Source: Halomonas urmiana (lineage in GTDB: Bacteria > Pseudomonadota > Gammaproteobacteria > Pseudomonadales > Halomonadaceae). Taken from it: a DNA stretch of 64,000 nt. Each line of letters opens with the position of its first letter. Within the stretch, counting starts at the first letter, position 1. The stretch spans positions 1-64,000 of the forward strand of contig NZ_VBUI01000015.1 in the NCBI RefSeq assembly GCF_005780185.1. The letters are read 5' to 3'. Shown piece by piece: positions 37,734 to 47,773 of the stretch. The notes below the pieces were generated by a model. That model did no database searches. It was given only the letters and a program-made list of their open reading frames with translations, and was not told the origin of the DNA. The position numbers were made by a program, and so were the translations under genes.

Positions 37734-38327
37734 ATGGCAGATAACGGCGTAAACAAGGGTCGGCGCCGTTTCCTCGTAGGTGCCACCACCGTCGTGGGTG
37801 CGGTGGGTGCCGTCGGGGTTGCGGTCCCCTTTGTAGCTTCCTGGCAGCCGAGCGCCAGGGCGAGAGCGGCGGGCGCGCCCGTTCAGGCGGATGTGTCGAA
37901 GCTCGAGCCCGGGCAGCGCATGACCGTCGAATGGCGCGGCAAGCCAGTGTGGATCCTCAACCGCTCGCCGGAGATGATCGAGCGCACCGAGGCGATCGCG
38001 CCCTCGGAGCTGGCTGATCCGGATTCCAACGTGCCGCAGCAGCCGGACTACGTGGAGGGGACCCTACGCTCCATCAAGCCTGAGATCGGCGTGCTGATCG
38101 GCATCTGCACCCACCTGGGCTGCTCGCCGCTGTTCCGGCCCGAGCCAGGCAGCGTGGATGTCGAGGACTGGCCCGGCGGCTTCTTCTGCCCCTGCCACGG
38201 CTCACGCTTCGACCTGGCCGGACGCGTCTTCGCCAACGTGCCGGCGCCGACCAATCTCGAAGTGCCACCTTACCGCTTCGACAGCGATGTACTGATCACT
38301 GTCGGCGAAGATGAGGAGTCTGCCTGA
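37734..38327 (+). CDS. petA: Ubiquinol-cytochrome c reductase iron-sulfur (Rieske) subunit
   Basis: The Rieske protein accepts electrons from ubiquinol in the bc1 complex and passes them to cytochrome c1. The 197-residue protein has a twin-arginine-like N-terminus (KGRRRFLVG) and one membrane helix that stays as an anchor. The 2Fe-2S ligands are in CTHLGC (C125, H127) and CPCHGS (C152, H155), with C130 and C154 for the disulfide. Its stop overlaps the petB start (TGATG). Confidence 0.97.
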   Translation: MADNGVNKGRRRFLVGATTVVGAVGAVGVAVPFVASWQPSARARAAGAPVQADVSKLEPGQRMTVEWRGKPVWILNRSPEMIERTEAIAPSELADPDSNVPQQPDYVEGTLRSIKPEIGVLIGICTHLGCSPLFRPEPGSVDVEDWPGGFFCPCHGSRFDLAGRVFANVPAPTNLEVPPYRFDSDVLITVGEDEESA

Positions 38328-39586
38328 TGGGTAATCCGAACAAGGCCAAGGCGGATCGTGGCGTGATGCGCTGGGTCGATGACCGCTTCCCCGCCACTCA
38401 GATGTGGCAGGAGCACCTGTCCAAGTACTACGCGCCGAAGAACTTCAACTTCTGGTATTTTTTCGGCTCGCTGGCCCTGCTGGTGCTGGTCAACCAGATC
38501 CTCACCGGTGTCTGGCTGACCATGAGCTACAACCCCTCCGCCGAGGGCGCCTTCGCCTCGGTCGAGTACATCATGCGCGACGTGGAGTGGGGCTGGCTGA
38601 TCCGCTACATGCACTCCACGGGGGCCTCGGCCTTCTTCGTCGTGGTCTATCTGCACATGTTCCGCGGCCTGCTCTACGGCTCCTACAAGGCGCCCCGTGA
38701 GCTGGTGTGGATCTTCGGCATGGCCATCTACCTGGCGCTCATGGCCGAGGCCTTCATGGGCTACCTGTTGCCCTGGGGCCAGATGTCCTACTGGGGTGCC
38801 CAGGTCATCATCTCACTGTTCTCCGCCATTCCGGCCATCGGCCCGGATCTGGCGCAGTGGGTGCGCGGTGACTTCCTGATCTCCGGCATCACCCTGAACC
38901 GCTTCTTCGCTCTGCACGTGGTGGCGCTGCCCATCGTGATTCTGGCGCTGGTGGTGCTGCACATCATCGCCCTGCACGAGGTCGGCTCCAACAACCCCGA
39001 CGGCATCGACATCAAGAAGAAGAAAGACGAGACCGGCAAGCCGCTGGACGGCATTCCCTTCCATCCGTACTACACGGTGAAGGATATCGTCGGCGTGGCC
39101 GTGTTCCTGTTCGTCTTCGCGGTGGTGATCTTCTACTTCCCGGAGGGCGGCGGCTACTTCATCGAGAAGCCGAACTTCGAGCCGGCCAACCCGCTGAAGA
39201 CGCCGGATCACATCGCGCCGGTGTGGTACTTCACGCCCTTCTACGCGATGCTGCGGGCGATCACCTTCAGCCTGTTCGGTCTGGATGCCAAGTTCCTCGG
39301 GGTCATCGTGATGGGGGCGGCGATCGCCATCCTCTTCGTGCTGCCCTGGCTGGACAAGAGCCCGGTGCGCTCCATGCGCTACAAGGGGTGGATCTCCAAG
39401 GTGATGCTGCTGCTGTTCGCCATCAGCTTCGTGATCCTCGGCGTGCTCGGCGTGCTGCCGACCACCGAGACGCGCACCCTGGTCGCCCAGCTGTGCACCG
39501 CGCTCTACTTCGCCTTCTTCCTGCTGATGCCGATCTACACCCGGCTGGAGAAGACCAAACCCGTTCCGGAAAGGGTGACTGGCTAA
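38327..39586 (+). CDS. petB: Ubiquinol-cytochrome c reductase cytochrome b
   Basis: Cytochrome b carries the two b hemes and both quinone sites of the bc1 complex. It is 419 residues, the full-length bc1 form with about eight membrane helices rather than the split b6/subunit IV form. Typical segments are FWYFFGSLALLVLVNQILTG, RYMHSTGASAFF, the Qo-site helix region GYLLPWGQMSYWGAQV and the PEWY-equivalent PVWYFTPFYAMLRA. It is coupled to petA and petC by one-base overlaps. Confidence 0.97.
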   Translation: MGNPNKAKADRGVMRWVDDRFPATQMWQEHLSKYYAPKNFNFWYFFGSLALLVLVNQILTGVWLTMSYNPSAEGAFASVEYIMRDVEWGWLIRYMHSTGASAFFVVVYLHMFRGLLYGSYKAPRELVWIFGMAIYLALMAEAFMGYLLPWGQMSYWGAQVIISLFSAIPAIGPDLAQWVRGDFLISGITLNRFFALHVVALPIVILALVVLHIIALHEVGSNNPDGIDIKKKKDETGKPLDGIPFHPYYTVKDIVGVAVFLFVFAVVIFYFPEGGGYFIEKPNFEPANPLKTPDHIAPVWYFTPFYAMLRAITFSLFGLDAKFLGVIVMGAAIAILFVLPWLDKSPVRSMRYKGWISKVMLLLFAISFVILGVLGVLPTTETRTLVAQLCTALYFAFFLLMPIYTRLEKTKPVPERVTG

Positions 39587-40356
39587 TGAAAAAGCAACTG
39601 TTCGCACTGCTCTTCGCGCTGGTGCCGATGATCGGGTTCGCCGCCGGAGGCGGAGGCGTCCATCTGGAGGAGATGAATCCGGACCTCGAGGACAAGGCGT
39701 CGCTGCAGAATGGCATGAAGCTCTTCGTGAACTACTGCATGGGCTGCCACTCCATGGAGCATCAGCGCTTTTCTCGCGCGGCCCAGGATCTGGATATGCC
39801 CCAGGGGCTGGTCGAGGACAACCTGATCTTCTCGGACGCCCTGAAGTTCAATGACCAGATGCACATCGCCATGGATAGCGGCGATGCCGAGAGCTGGTTC
39901 GGCGCGCCGCCGCCCGACCTGACCCTCGAGGCACGCCTGCGCGGCACGGACTGGATCTATACTTACCTGCTGAGCTTCTACAAGGACCCGGAGCGACCCA
40001 CCGGTGTCAACAACGCGGTCTTCCCGCTGGTGGCCATGCCCAACGTGCTGGAGCCGCTGCAGGGCGTGCAGGAGAAGGTCTGTGCCGCCACGGACAAGCC
40101 GGTCGAAGGGGCCGAGCTCGATCCGCTGACCGGCAAGTACCAGTCCTGCGAGACGCTGCAGGTGACAAAGCCCGGCCAGATGGAGCCCGAGGAGTTCGAG
40201 GAGGCGATCTACGACCTCACCAACTTCCTGGCCTATGCCGGTGAGCCGTCCAAGCTGCAAGCCCAGTCGCTGGGGCCCAAGGTGCTGATCTTCATCTTCA
40301 TCTTCGGTGTCATCGGCTATTTGCTCAAGCGTGAGTACTGGCGCGACATTCACTGA
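39586..40356 (+). CDS. petC: Ubiquinol-cytochrome c reductase cytochrome c1
   Basis: Cytochrome c1 passes electrons from the Rieske protein to soluble cytochrome c. The 256-residue precursor has a signal peptide (MKKQLFALLFALVPMIGFAA), the heme-binding CMGCH (C51, C54, H55) and a C-terminal membrane anchor (VLIFIFIFGVIGYLLKREYW). VAMPNVLEPLQG is a likely region for the axial Met. It ends the petABC operon and is followed by a clear terminator. Confidence 0.96.
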   Translation: MKKQLFALLFALVPMIGFAAGGGGVHLEEMNPDLEDKASLQNGMKLFVNYCMGCHSMEHQRFSRAAQDLDMPQGLVEDNLIFSDALKFNDQMHIAMDSGDAESWFGAPPPDLTLEARLRGTDWIYTYLLSFYKDPERPTGVNNAVFPLVAMPNVLEPLQGVQEKVCAATDKPVEGAELDPLTGKYQSCETLQVTKPGQMEPEEFEEAIYDLTNFLAYAGEPSKLQAQSLGPKVLIFIFIFGVIGYLLKREYWRDIH

Positions 40357-40377
40357 TCCGCCAGCGACAGTGCACCG

Positions 40378-40417
40378 CGGGGCGCATGGCCACAGGCCCT
40401 GCGCCCCGATGCTTTTT
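40378..40417 (+). terminator. Intrinsic terminator after petC
   Basis: CGGGGCGCA (40378-40386) pairs perfectly with TGCGCCCCG (40400-40408), enclosing a loop that can pair further (GGCC/GGCC). ATGC and five Ts follow (40413-40417). It lies 21 bases after the petC stop. Confidence 0.85.
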
Positions 40418-40462
40418 GCCCGATACCGGGCCGCACGATCGCCCTCAAGACGGGGGCGGTCG

Positions 40463-40471
40463 TGTTATCAT
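40463..40471 (+). promoter_or_regulatory. Candidate extended -10 promoter of sspA
   Basis: TGTTATCAT matches an extended -10 element (TGn plus TATCAT). No good -35 box is present, as often with extended -10 promoters. The start of transcription would be near 40478, 24 bases before the sspA ATG. Confidence 0.4.
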
Positions 40472-40501
40472 CTCGGCACGAACTGATGCGAGGATTGTTT
40501 C

Positions 40502-41128
40502 ATGGGTGTAGTGGCCAAGCGGTCGTCGATGATCTTCTACTCCGGAGGGGATGACCATTTCAGTCATCGTGTGCGCATCGTGCTCGCCGAAAAAGGCGTG
40601 GCCGTAGACATCGTCGAGGTGAGCGACGAGCAGCGCCCGGAGGAGCTTGCCGACCTCAATCCCTACAACAGCGTGCCCACGCTGCTCGATCGCGACCTGG
40701 TGCTCTACGAATCCAAGGTGATGATGGAGTACCTGGACGAGCGCTTCCCGCATCCGCCGCTATTGCCGGTCTATCCCGTGGCCCGTGCCAAGAGCCGGCT
40801 GTGGATGCATCGCATCGAGCGCGAGTGGTGCCCGCTGGTCGAACAGATCCAGGGCGGCGCCAAGAAGGACGTGGAGAAGGCACGCAAGGAGTTGCGCGAG
40901 AGCCTGGTCGGCATCTCGCCGATCTTCGAGGACATGCCCTACTTCATGAGCGACGAGTTCACGCTGGTGGACTGCTGCCTGGCGCCGATTCTCTGGCGCC
41001 TGCCGGTGCTCGGCATCGAGCTGCCCGAGAAGCAGGTCAAGCCGCTGCTGGGCTACATGGAGCGGCTGTTCGATCGCGACGGCTTCAAGGCAGCCCTCAG
41101 CGAGAACGAGCGCGAGATGCGCACCTGA
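40502..41128 (+). CDS. sspA: Stringent starvation protein A
   Basis: SspA binds RNA polymerase and alters transcription in stationary phase and acid or nutrient stress. The 208-residue protein has the glutathione-S-transferase fold without expected transferase activity: thioredoxin-like half ([40 protein letters not shown]) and helical half ([20 protein letters not shown]). The start [10 protein letters not shown] resembles pseudomonad SspA. It is followed 53 bases later by sspB. Confidence 0.95.
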   Translation: MGVVAKRSSMIFYSGGDDHFSHRVRIVLAEKGVAVDIVEVSDEQRPEELADLNPYNSVPTLLDRDLVLYESKVMMEYLDERFPHPPLLPVYPVARAKSRLWMHRIEREWCPLVEQIQGGAKKDVEKARKELRESLVGISPIFEDMPYFMSDEFTLVDCCLAPILWRLPVLGIELPEKQVKPLLGYMERLFDRDGFKAALSENEREMRT

Positions 41129-41181
41129 TCTACCCTGTATCCCCCGGCGCGTCCGGGGGCCTACCCCCAGGAGGGCCAAAT

Positions 41182-41649
41182 ATGCAGTCGAGCCGTCCCT
41201 ATATGGCCAGGGCCCTGTACCAGTGGCTGCTGGACAACGAACTGACGCCCTATATCGTCGTCGATGCCGAGCAGGCGGGCGTCGAGGTGCCGCGACAGTT
41301 CGTCCAGAACGGTCAGATCGTGCTGAACCTGGCGCCGAGCGCCATCCGCGACTTTGCCATGGAGAACGCGGCGGTCAGCTTTTCGGCACGCTTCGGCGGA
41401 CAGCCCATGCAGGTGATGGTGCCCATGGAGGCACTGATCGCCATCTATGCCCGGGAGAACGGCGTGGGCATGGTGTTCGGCCATGAGCCGGTGATGCCGC
41501 TCGAGGGCGACGAGGCGGAGGATGCATCGCCCCTCAGCGAAGTGGAGAGTTCGGTCGAGACCGGCGAAGAGGAAGGCGTCGACCCGGCCGAGCAGGATGA
41601 CGGCTCCCGGCCGCGCAAGGGGCGTCCCTCCCTGCGTGTCGTCAAGTAA
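41182..41649 (+). CDS. sspB: ClpXP adaptor stringent starvation protein B
   Basis: SspB delivers ssrA-tagged proteins to ClpXP. It is 155 residues from ATG 41182, with AGGAGG seven bases upstream. The dimeric substrate-binding domain occupies about residues 1-110 (YMARALYQWLLDNELTPYIV, IRDFAMENAAVSFSARFGG). A flexible acidic linker follows, and the ClpX-binding tail is RPSLRVVK. It forms the usual sspAB pair. Confidence 0.95.
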   Translation: MQSSRPYMARALYQWLLDNELTPYIVVDAEQAGVEVPRQFVQNGQIVLNLAPSAIRDFAMENAAVSFSARFGGQPMQVMVPMEALIAIYARENGVGMVFGHEPVMPLEGDEAEDASPLSEVESSVETGEEEGVDPAEQDDGSRPRKGRPSLRVVK

Positions 41650-41660
41650 GCCGACCGTCC

Positions 41661-41712
41661 ACGCGCAGCGGGTGATGCGTCGGCACACGCGCAGCGGGTG
41701 ATGCGTCGGCAC
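41661..41712. repeat. 26-bp perfect tandem duplication downstream of sspB
   Basis: Two identical 26-base copies (41661-41686 and 41687-41712), each starting ACGCGCAGCGGGTGATGCGT and ending CGGCAC, lie head to tail 11 bases after the sspB stop. A 38-base palindrome follows 38 bases later. Confidence 0.95.
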
Positions 41713-41750
41713 AAGCAGAGCCTCTAGAGAAAGTCGGAAGCGCGACCACG

Positions 41751-41788
41751 ACGCAAGACGGCAGGCCCATGGGCCTGCCGTCTTGCGT
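41751..41788. terminator. 38-bp perfect palindrome between sspB and dolP
   Basis: The 38 bases from 41751 to 41788 read the same on both strands: an 18-base arm (ACGCAAGACGGCAGGCCC) meets its exact complement around AT. It lies between two converging genes, 13 bases from the dolP stop, and probably works as a two-way terminator, although neither side has a T-tract. Confidence 0.75.
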
Positions 41789-41801
41789 TGCAGGAGGGCG
41801 C

Positions 41802-42380
41802 TCAGTCGAGGTAGTCGAAGACCTTGACGATGCGCTGCATGCCGCCCAGGCCCGCGACGGAACGCACGATGCGCTCGGCCTCGCTGCGGGTGACGATGCC
41901 CATCAGGTAGACGCTGTCGTTCTCGGTGATCACCTGGACGCGGCCCGAATCGATCTCTTGGTTGGCCACCAGGTGGGAGTTGATGCGGGTGCGTAACCAG
42001 GTGTCGGCGAGGCGCTGGCTGGCCGGCAGGTTGGCGGCGATGGCGAGTTCGTTGTGCACCTCGCGCACGTTGCGCACCGCGCCGGCGACTCGCTCGGCCT
42101 CGCTCTTGAGCTCTTCGCTGGGCACCTGGCCGGTGAGCAGCACCACGCCGTTGAAGCTGTCCACGTTGATGCGGGCATCGGCCAGGCGGGCATCGGTGCG
42201 GCCCAGGTTGTGGGCGATCTTGGTCTCGATGCTCTGGTCCTCGACCTGGGTGCCGAAGGTGCGCTCCCCGTAGTTCTCGTCGATGGTGCCGGGGTTGGTG
42301 ACGCCGGTCACGGTGGTGCAGCCGGCAAGCCCGAGAACCAGGCTGAGCAGCAGGGGGGTGAGCAGGGAGGTCTTGGTCAT
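41802..42380 (-). CDS. dolP: Outer-membrane BON-domain lipoprotein DolP (YraP)
   Basis: DolP is a small outer-membrane lipoprotein that supports BAM function and envelope integrity. The 192-residue precursor has a lipoprotein signal with lipobox LAGC (Cys about 21) and two BON domains (about 48-115, IETKIAHNLGRTDARLADAR; about 120-190, RLADTWLRTRINSHLVANQE). The gene order lpoA-yraN-gmhA-dolP matches E. coli lpoA-yraN-diaA-dolP. It is 4 bases after gmhA. Confidence 0.94.
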   Translation of the reverse strand: MTKTSLLTPLLLSLVLGLAGCTTVTGVTNPGTIDENYGERTFGTQVEDQSIETKIAHNLGRTDARLADARINVDSFNGVVLLTGQVPSEELKSEAERVAGAVRNVREVHNELAIAANLPASQRLADTWLRTRINSHLVANQEIDSGRVQVITENDSVYLMGIVTRSEAERIVRSVAGLGGMQRIVKVFDYLD

Positions 42381-42384
42381 GGTG

Positions 42385-43367
<983 letters not shown>

Positions 43368-43384
<17 letters not shown>

Positions 43385-45119
43385 CGCCGAACACGCCCGG
43401 GCTCAGTACCGGTTGGGGCACCCCGTCGACGAAGCGCGCCCAGGGCAGGCGACGCTGGATGCGGCCGTCCTCTTCCGCGCTCAGCGTACCGGTGGCGCCG
43501 AACAATTCGGTCCCGCCGATGGCCTGCAGCTGCGGCATGCGCAGGGCGAGCTCATAGGCGTCCACGCCCATGGCCATCAGGCGAAACATCGTCGAGTTGG
43601 ACTCGTCGCGCAGCTCGCGGTAGCTGGCGAGGAAGGGCAGGGCTTCCACGCCGCCCACCGCCGCGTCGGGAATCTGCCAGGGGATGTCGGCGAACATCAC
43701 GTCGTTCAGGTCGGCGTCCAGGCGCGGCTGCAGGCGCCCCTCGAAGAGGTGCGAGGTGGCGTAGATCGGCAGGTCGCCGCTGTAGGCGTAGTCCAGGTTG
43801 GGCGGCACCTGCCGGGCGTAGTCGGGCAGGGCCAGCAGGAACAGCATATCCGGCTTGGGGTTCGTAGCCGCCCGCTTGGCGCTCTCGGTGGCCGGCGCCC
43901 CGGGGTTGTAGCGGATGGCATTGGCAACCTCGCCGCCCAGGTCGCGCCAGGCGTCCCAGAAGGCCTCGCCCACGCGGCGTCCCCAGCCGTTGTCCGGGAC
44001 CAGCAGGGAGGCCAGGCGGTGGCCGTCGTTGAAGGCGCGTTGCGCGGCCTGGCGGGCCTCGTCCTCCGCGGACAGGCCGTACTGGAAGAGGCCCTTGGCC
44101 CGGTTGCGCTCGCCGCGACCATAGTTGAGCGCGAGGGTCGGCATCGGCACTCGGTCGCGCTGTTCGAGTCGGCTGACGATATCCTTGTCCAGCGGGCCGA
44201 TCACCACCTGGGCGCCGAGGGCGGCGGCTTCCTGATAGAGGGCCTCCATGTTGCCGCTGCTGCTGTCGATGAAGCTCAGCTGGGCGCCGCTGTCGAGGCC
44301 CGCCAGATGATGGGTGCGGATGCCCTGGCGCGTCGCCTCGGCGATGCTCGACAGGGGGCCGGACTCTGGGAGCAGGACGGCGATATGATCGACGCGCTGG
44401 CCGCGCAGCTCGCCCAGGGCGGTGATCTCGCCAGGCAGGCGCCGGGCCGCCGGATGGCCGCGATAGCGCTCGCGCCAGTCGTCGAGGCGCGCGAACAGGC
44501 GCTGGATGTCGCTACCGGTGGAGCGCACCAGCTCGGCCAGGGTAACCCAGCCCGCGCTCAGGTCGTCGCCATCGTCGCGCAGCGCACTCAGCTCGCGACG
44601 GTCCAGTCGGGTGAGCTGCGCCCAGATCGGGTCGTTGAGCGCCTCGCGCTCAGTCGCGGCCTGGACCCGGATCAGCGCCCGGGCGGCGGCGAGGGGCTCG
44701 TCGACCTCGGCAAGCGCCAGGCCGAGGCGTTCGCGCAGGGTCAGCGAGGCCTCGCGGGGCAGTTCGATCTCGTCGAACAGCTGGCCGGCCTGGATGACGG
44801 CCCAGGGATCGCCCTCGACCTCGCCCAGTTCGGAGAGCAGCAGGGCCCAGCGCACGCGGGCCTGGCGCTCCAGGCGGCTGTCATCGACCTGTTTGGCGAC
44901 CTCCAGCGCCTGGGTGCGATCGCCTCGGCGTGCTAGGATGTCGGCCGCTTCCAGGCGGGACAGGGCCGCCTGCTCCGGGCTCTGCTGTTCGGCCTGCTCG
45001 AGCAGCCGCTCGGGATCGACATCGGGCTGTCGCTCGATGAGGCCCGGCTGGAAACCGCAGCCCGCAAGGAGCAGCGCCGTGAGCGCGACGGCCAGCGGGC
45101 CGCGTAACGAGATCTTCAT
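43368..45119 (-). CDS. lpoA: Penicillin-binding protein activator LpoA
   Basis: LpoA is an outer-membrane lipoprotein that activates PBP1A from outside the sacculus. The protein is 583 residues from ATG 45119 (MKISLRGPLAVALTALLLAG), with lipobox LAGC at about residue 21. It has a TPR-like helical N-terminal domain (about 35-245) and a periplasmic-binding-protein-like C-terminal domain (about 250-560, HIAVLLPESGPLSSIAEATR). It is divergent from rsmI, with only 54 bases between starts. Confidence 0.92.
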
Positions 45120-45173
45120 GATTCCTTCCCTTGTTTCCATGACCCAGAACATCCCTTGCATCCAGGAGTCGAG

Positions 45174-46031
45174 ATGTCCGATACGCCTGCCGGTTCATTG
45201 TACGTGGTCGCCACACCGATTGGGAATCTGGACGACCTGAGCCCGAGGGCCGCCCGGGTACTCGGCGAGGTGGCCCTGATCGCCGCCGAGGACACTCGCC
45301 ACAGCGGCCGGCTGCTGCGCCACCTGGGCCTGTCGCGCCCGATGCTCTCACTGCACGAGCACAACGAGGCCGCGCGGGTCGATACCCTGGACGCTCGGCT
45401 GGCGGCCGGCGAGGATGTCGCCCTGATCTCGGATGCCGGCACGCCGCTGATCAGCGACCCGGGCTTCGTGCTGGTGCGCGAGCTTCGGGCGCGGGGGCGT
45501 CGTATCGTCCCGCTACCCGGTCCCTGTGCCCTGGTCGCGGCCCTCAGTGCCGCGGGCCTGCCCACCGACCGCTTCCTCTTCCAGGGCTTCTTGCCGGCCA
45601 GGGGCGGACCACGGCGCGCCAGGCTGGAGGCGCTCGCCGCCCGCGAGGAGACCCTGGTGTTCTACGAGTCGCCCCACCGGGTCCGCGACACCTTGGCCGA
45701 CCTCGAAACCGTGCTCGGCGAGCGACGGGTGGTGCTGGCCCGGGAACTGACCAAGGCCTTCGAGACCTTCCTCGACGGCAGCGCCCGTGCGCTGCTCGCC
45801 CGCATGCAGGCGGACCCGGACCAGGCCCGCGGCGAGTTCGTGGTGATGGTGGCCGGTGCCGCCCGCCGCGACGATGCCGAGCAGTCGGCGGTGGAGGCCG
45901 ATGCCCTGCTCGCGGCCCTGCTCGCCGAGGGGGTAGGGGTCAAGCAGGTCGCCGCGGTAGCGGCGCGGGTACTGGGCGGCGTGAAGAAGGAGTGGTACGC
46001 CAGGGCCCAGGCGCTCAAGGACGGTCATTGA
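45174..46031 (+). CDS. rsmI: 16S rRNA (cytidine(1402)-2'-O)-methyltransferase
   Basis: RsmI methylates the 2'-OH of C1402 in the decoding centre; RsmH, coded just downstream, adds the N4 methyl to the same base. It is 285 residues from ATG 45174 with AGGAG five bases upstream; an earlier ATG at 45156 is less well placed. The tetrapyrrole-methylase-like fold shows YVVATPIGNLDDLSPRA, IAAEDTRHSG and SDAGTPLISDPG. Its stop codon lies within the -35 box of rnpB. Confidence 0.96.
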   Translation: MSDTPAGSLYVVATPIGNLDDLSPRAARVLGEVALIAAEDTRHSGRLLRHLGLSRPMLSLHEHNEAARVDTLDARLAAGEDVALISDAGTPLISDPGFVLVRELRARGRRIVPLPGPCALVAALSAAGLPTDRFLFQGFLPARGGPRRARLEALAAREETLVFYESPHRVRDTLADLETVLGERRVVLARELTKAFETFLDGSARALLARMQADPDQARGEFVVMVAGAARRDDAEQSAVEADALLAALLAEGVGVKQVAAVAARVLGGVKKEWYARAQALKDGH

Positions 46032-46056
46032 GGCGGCGCCCGGGCGCTGGTATCCT
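46028..46056 (+). promoter_or_regulatory. rnpB promoter
   Basis: TTGAGG (46028-46033) and TATCCT (46051-46056) are separated by exactly 17 bases. The mature 5' end of the RNase P RNA falls seven bases after the -10 box. The -35 box overlaps the last codon and stop of rsmI. Confidence 0.6.
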
Positions 46057-46062
46057 TGCCGC

Positions 46063-46427
<365 letters not shown>

Positions 46428-46436
46428 CTCCGAACA

Positions 46437-46465
46437 TTGCCGTCGCGAACGGCCCTTCATATCCC
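46437..46465 (+). promoter_or_regulatory. Candidate promoter at the head of the dcw cluster
   Basis: TTGCCG (46437-46442) and TATCCC (46460-46465) are spaced by 17 bases in the short gap between rnpB and rsmH. The predicted start near 46472 would leave a leader of only about ten bases. No MraZ-box repeats (TGGGN-type) are visible here. Moderate to weak match. Confidence 0.3.
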
Positions 46466-46481
46466 TGCCATCGAGAAGCGC

Positions 46482-47438
46482 ATGCCGCCATCCGCCCCTG
46501 AACAGCCCGTCCGCGGCTTTCGTCATGCCAGCGTGCTGCTCGATGGCGCCGTGGAGGCGCTGATCCACGATGCCGACGGCGTCTACCTCGACGGCACCTT
46601 CGGTCGCGGCGGCCACTCCCGCGCCATCCTCGAGCGTCTCGGTCCCGCCGGGCAGCTGCTGGCCATCGATCGTGACCCCCAGGCGATCGCCGAAGCCGGC
46701 GCCATCACCGATCCCCGCTTCGCCATCGAGCGCGGCGAGTTCGCCCGCCTCGACGAGATCAGTGAGCGCTGCGGCCTGCACGGCCGGCTCTCCGGGGTGC
46801 TGCTGGACGTCGGGGTTTCCTCGCCCCAGCTCGATGATCCCGAGCGCGGCTTCAGCTTCCTGCGTGACGGCCCGCTGGACATGCGCATGGATCCCGAGCA
46901 CGGTGAGAGTGCTGCCGACTTCCTGGCCCGCGCCGGCGAGGCCGAGATCGTGCGGGTCTTCAAGAGCTATGGTGAGGAGCGCTTCGCCCGCCGCCTGGCC
47001 CGAGCCATCGTGGCACGCCGCGCCGAGTGCCCCTTCGAGCGCACCGCGGACCTCGCCGAGGTGGTCAAGGCCGCACATCCCGCCTGGGAGAAGGGCAAGC
47101 ACCCCGCGACGCGCGTCTTTCAGGCGCTGCGCATCCAGGTCAACGGCGAGCTGGAGCAGCTCGATGCCGCCCTCGACGCGGCCCTCGAGGCCCTCGCCCC
47201 GGGCGGACACCTGGTGGTGATCAGCTTCCACTCGCTGGAGGATCGACGTGTCAAGCGCTTCATTCGCGACCACGTGCGCGGCGACACCGACCTGCCGCGA
47301 GGTATCCCGGTCCGCGACGATCAGCTGAAGCGGCGCCTCGAGTCGCTGGGCAAGGCGCGCCGGCCTTCCGCCGAGGAGGTGCAGGAGAATCCCCGGGCGC
47401 GCAGTGCGGTGATGCGTGTAGCGCGCAAGCGATACTGA
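46482..47438 (+). CDS. rsmH: 16S rRNA (cytosine(1402)-N4)-methyltransferase
   Basis: RsmH (MraW) methylates N4 of C1402. The protein is 318 residues from ATG 46482 ([20 protein letters not shown]); longer in-frame starts lie inside the RNase P RNA and were rejected. SAM-binding and family motifs: [70 protein letters not shown]. It is the first gene of the division and cell-wall cluster because mraZ is missing. Confidence 0.96.
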   Translation: MPPSAPEQPVRGFRHASVLLDGAVEALIHDADGVYLDGTFGRGGHSRAILERLGPAGQLLAIDRDPQAIAEAGAITDPRFAIERGEFARLDEISERCGLHGRLSGVLLDVGVSSPQLDDPERGFSFLRDGPLDMRMDPEHGESAADFLARAGEAEIVRVFKSYGEERFARRLARAIVARRAECPFERTADLAEVVKAAHPAWEKGKHPATRVFQALRIQVNGELEQLDAALDAALEALAPGGHLVVISFHSLEDRRVKRFIRDHVRGDTDLPRGIPVRDDQLKRRLESLGKARRPSAEEVQENPRARSAVMRVARKRY

Positions 47439-47446
47439 GGTTCGCC

Positions 47447-47773
47447 ATGGCACAGGGACGCTTTGCGGTAACCTCCTCCTTTGGTTGGCCCCTGCGCCTC
47501 GGCGCGTCGCGGGCGTTGTTGCTGGTCATGCTGCTGCTGGTAACCTGCCTGGCCTCGGCTCTGGGGGTGATCACCACCAGCCACCTGACTCGCGATCAGT
47601 ACGCCCGCCTGCAGGAGCTCGAGCGCGAGCAGCAGCAGCTGCAGACGGAGTGGGGCCAGCTGCTCCTCGAGGAGAGCGCCTGGTCTTCCCCGGCGCGCAT
47701 CGAGCGCCTGGCCCAGCAGCGCCTTGAGATGCGCCTGCCCGATATCGACGAGGTCGAGGTCATCCAGCCATGA
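47447..47773 (+). CDS. ftsL: Cell division protein FtsL
   Basis: FtsL is a bitopic protein that forms the FtsQLB complex and activates FtsWI. It is 108 residues from ATG 47447: a short cytoplasmic part, one membrane helix (about 23-41, RALLLVMLLLVTCLASALG) and a periplasmic coiled coil (about 50-75, YARLQELEREQQQLQTEW) ending in the DIDEVEVIQP tail. Its stop overlaps the ftsI start (ATGA). Confidence 0.93.
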   Translation: MAQGRFAVTSSFGWPLRLGASRALLLVMLLLVTCLASALGVITTSHLTRDQYARLQELEREQQQLQTEWGQLLLEESAWSSPARIERLAQQRLEMRLPDIDEVEVIQP

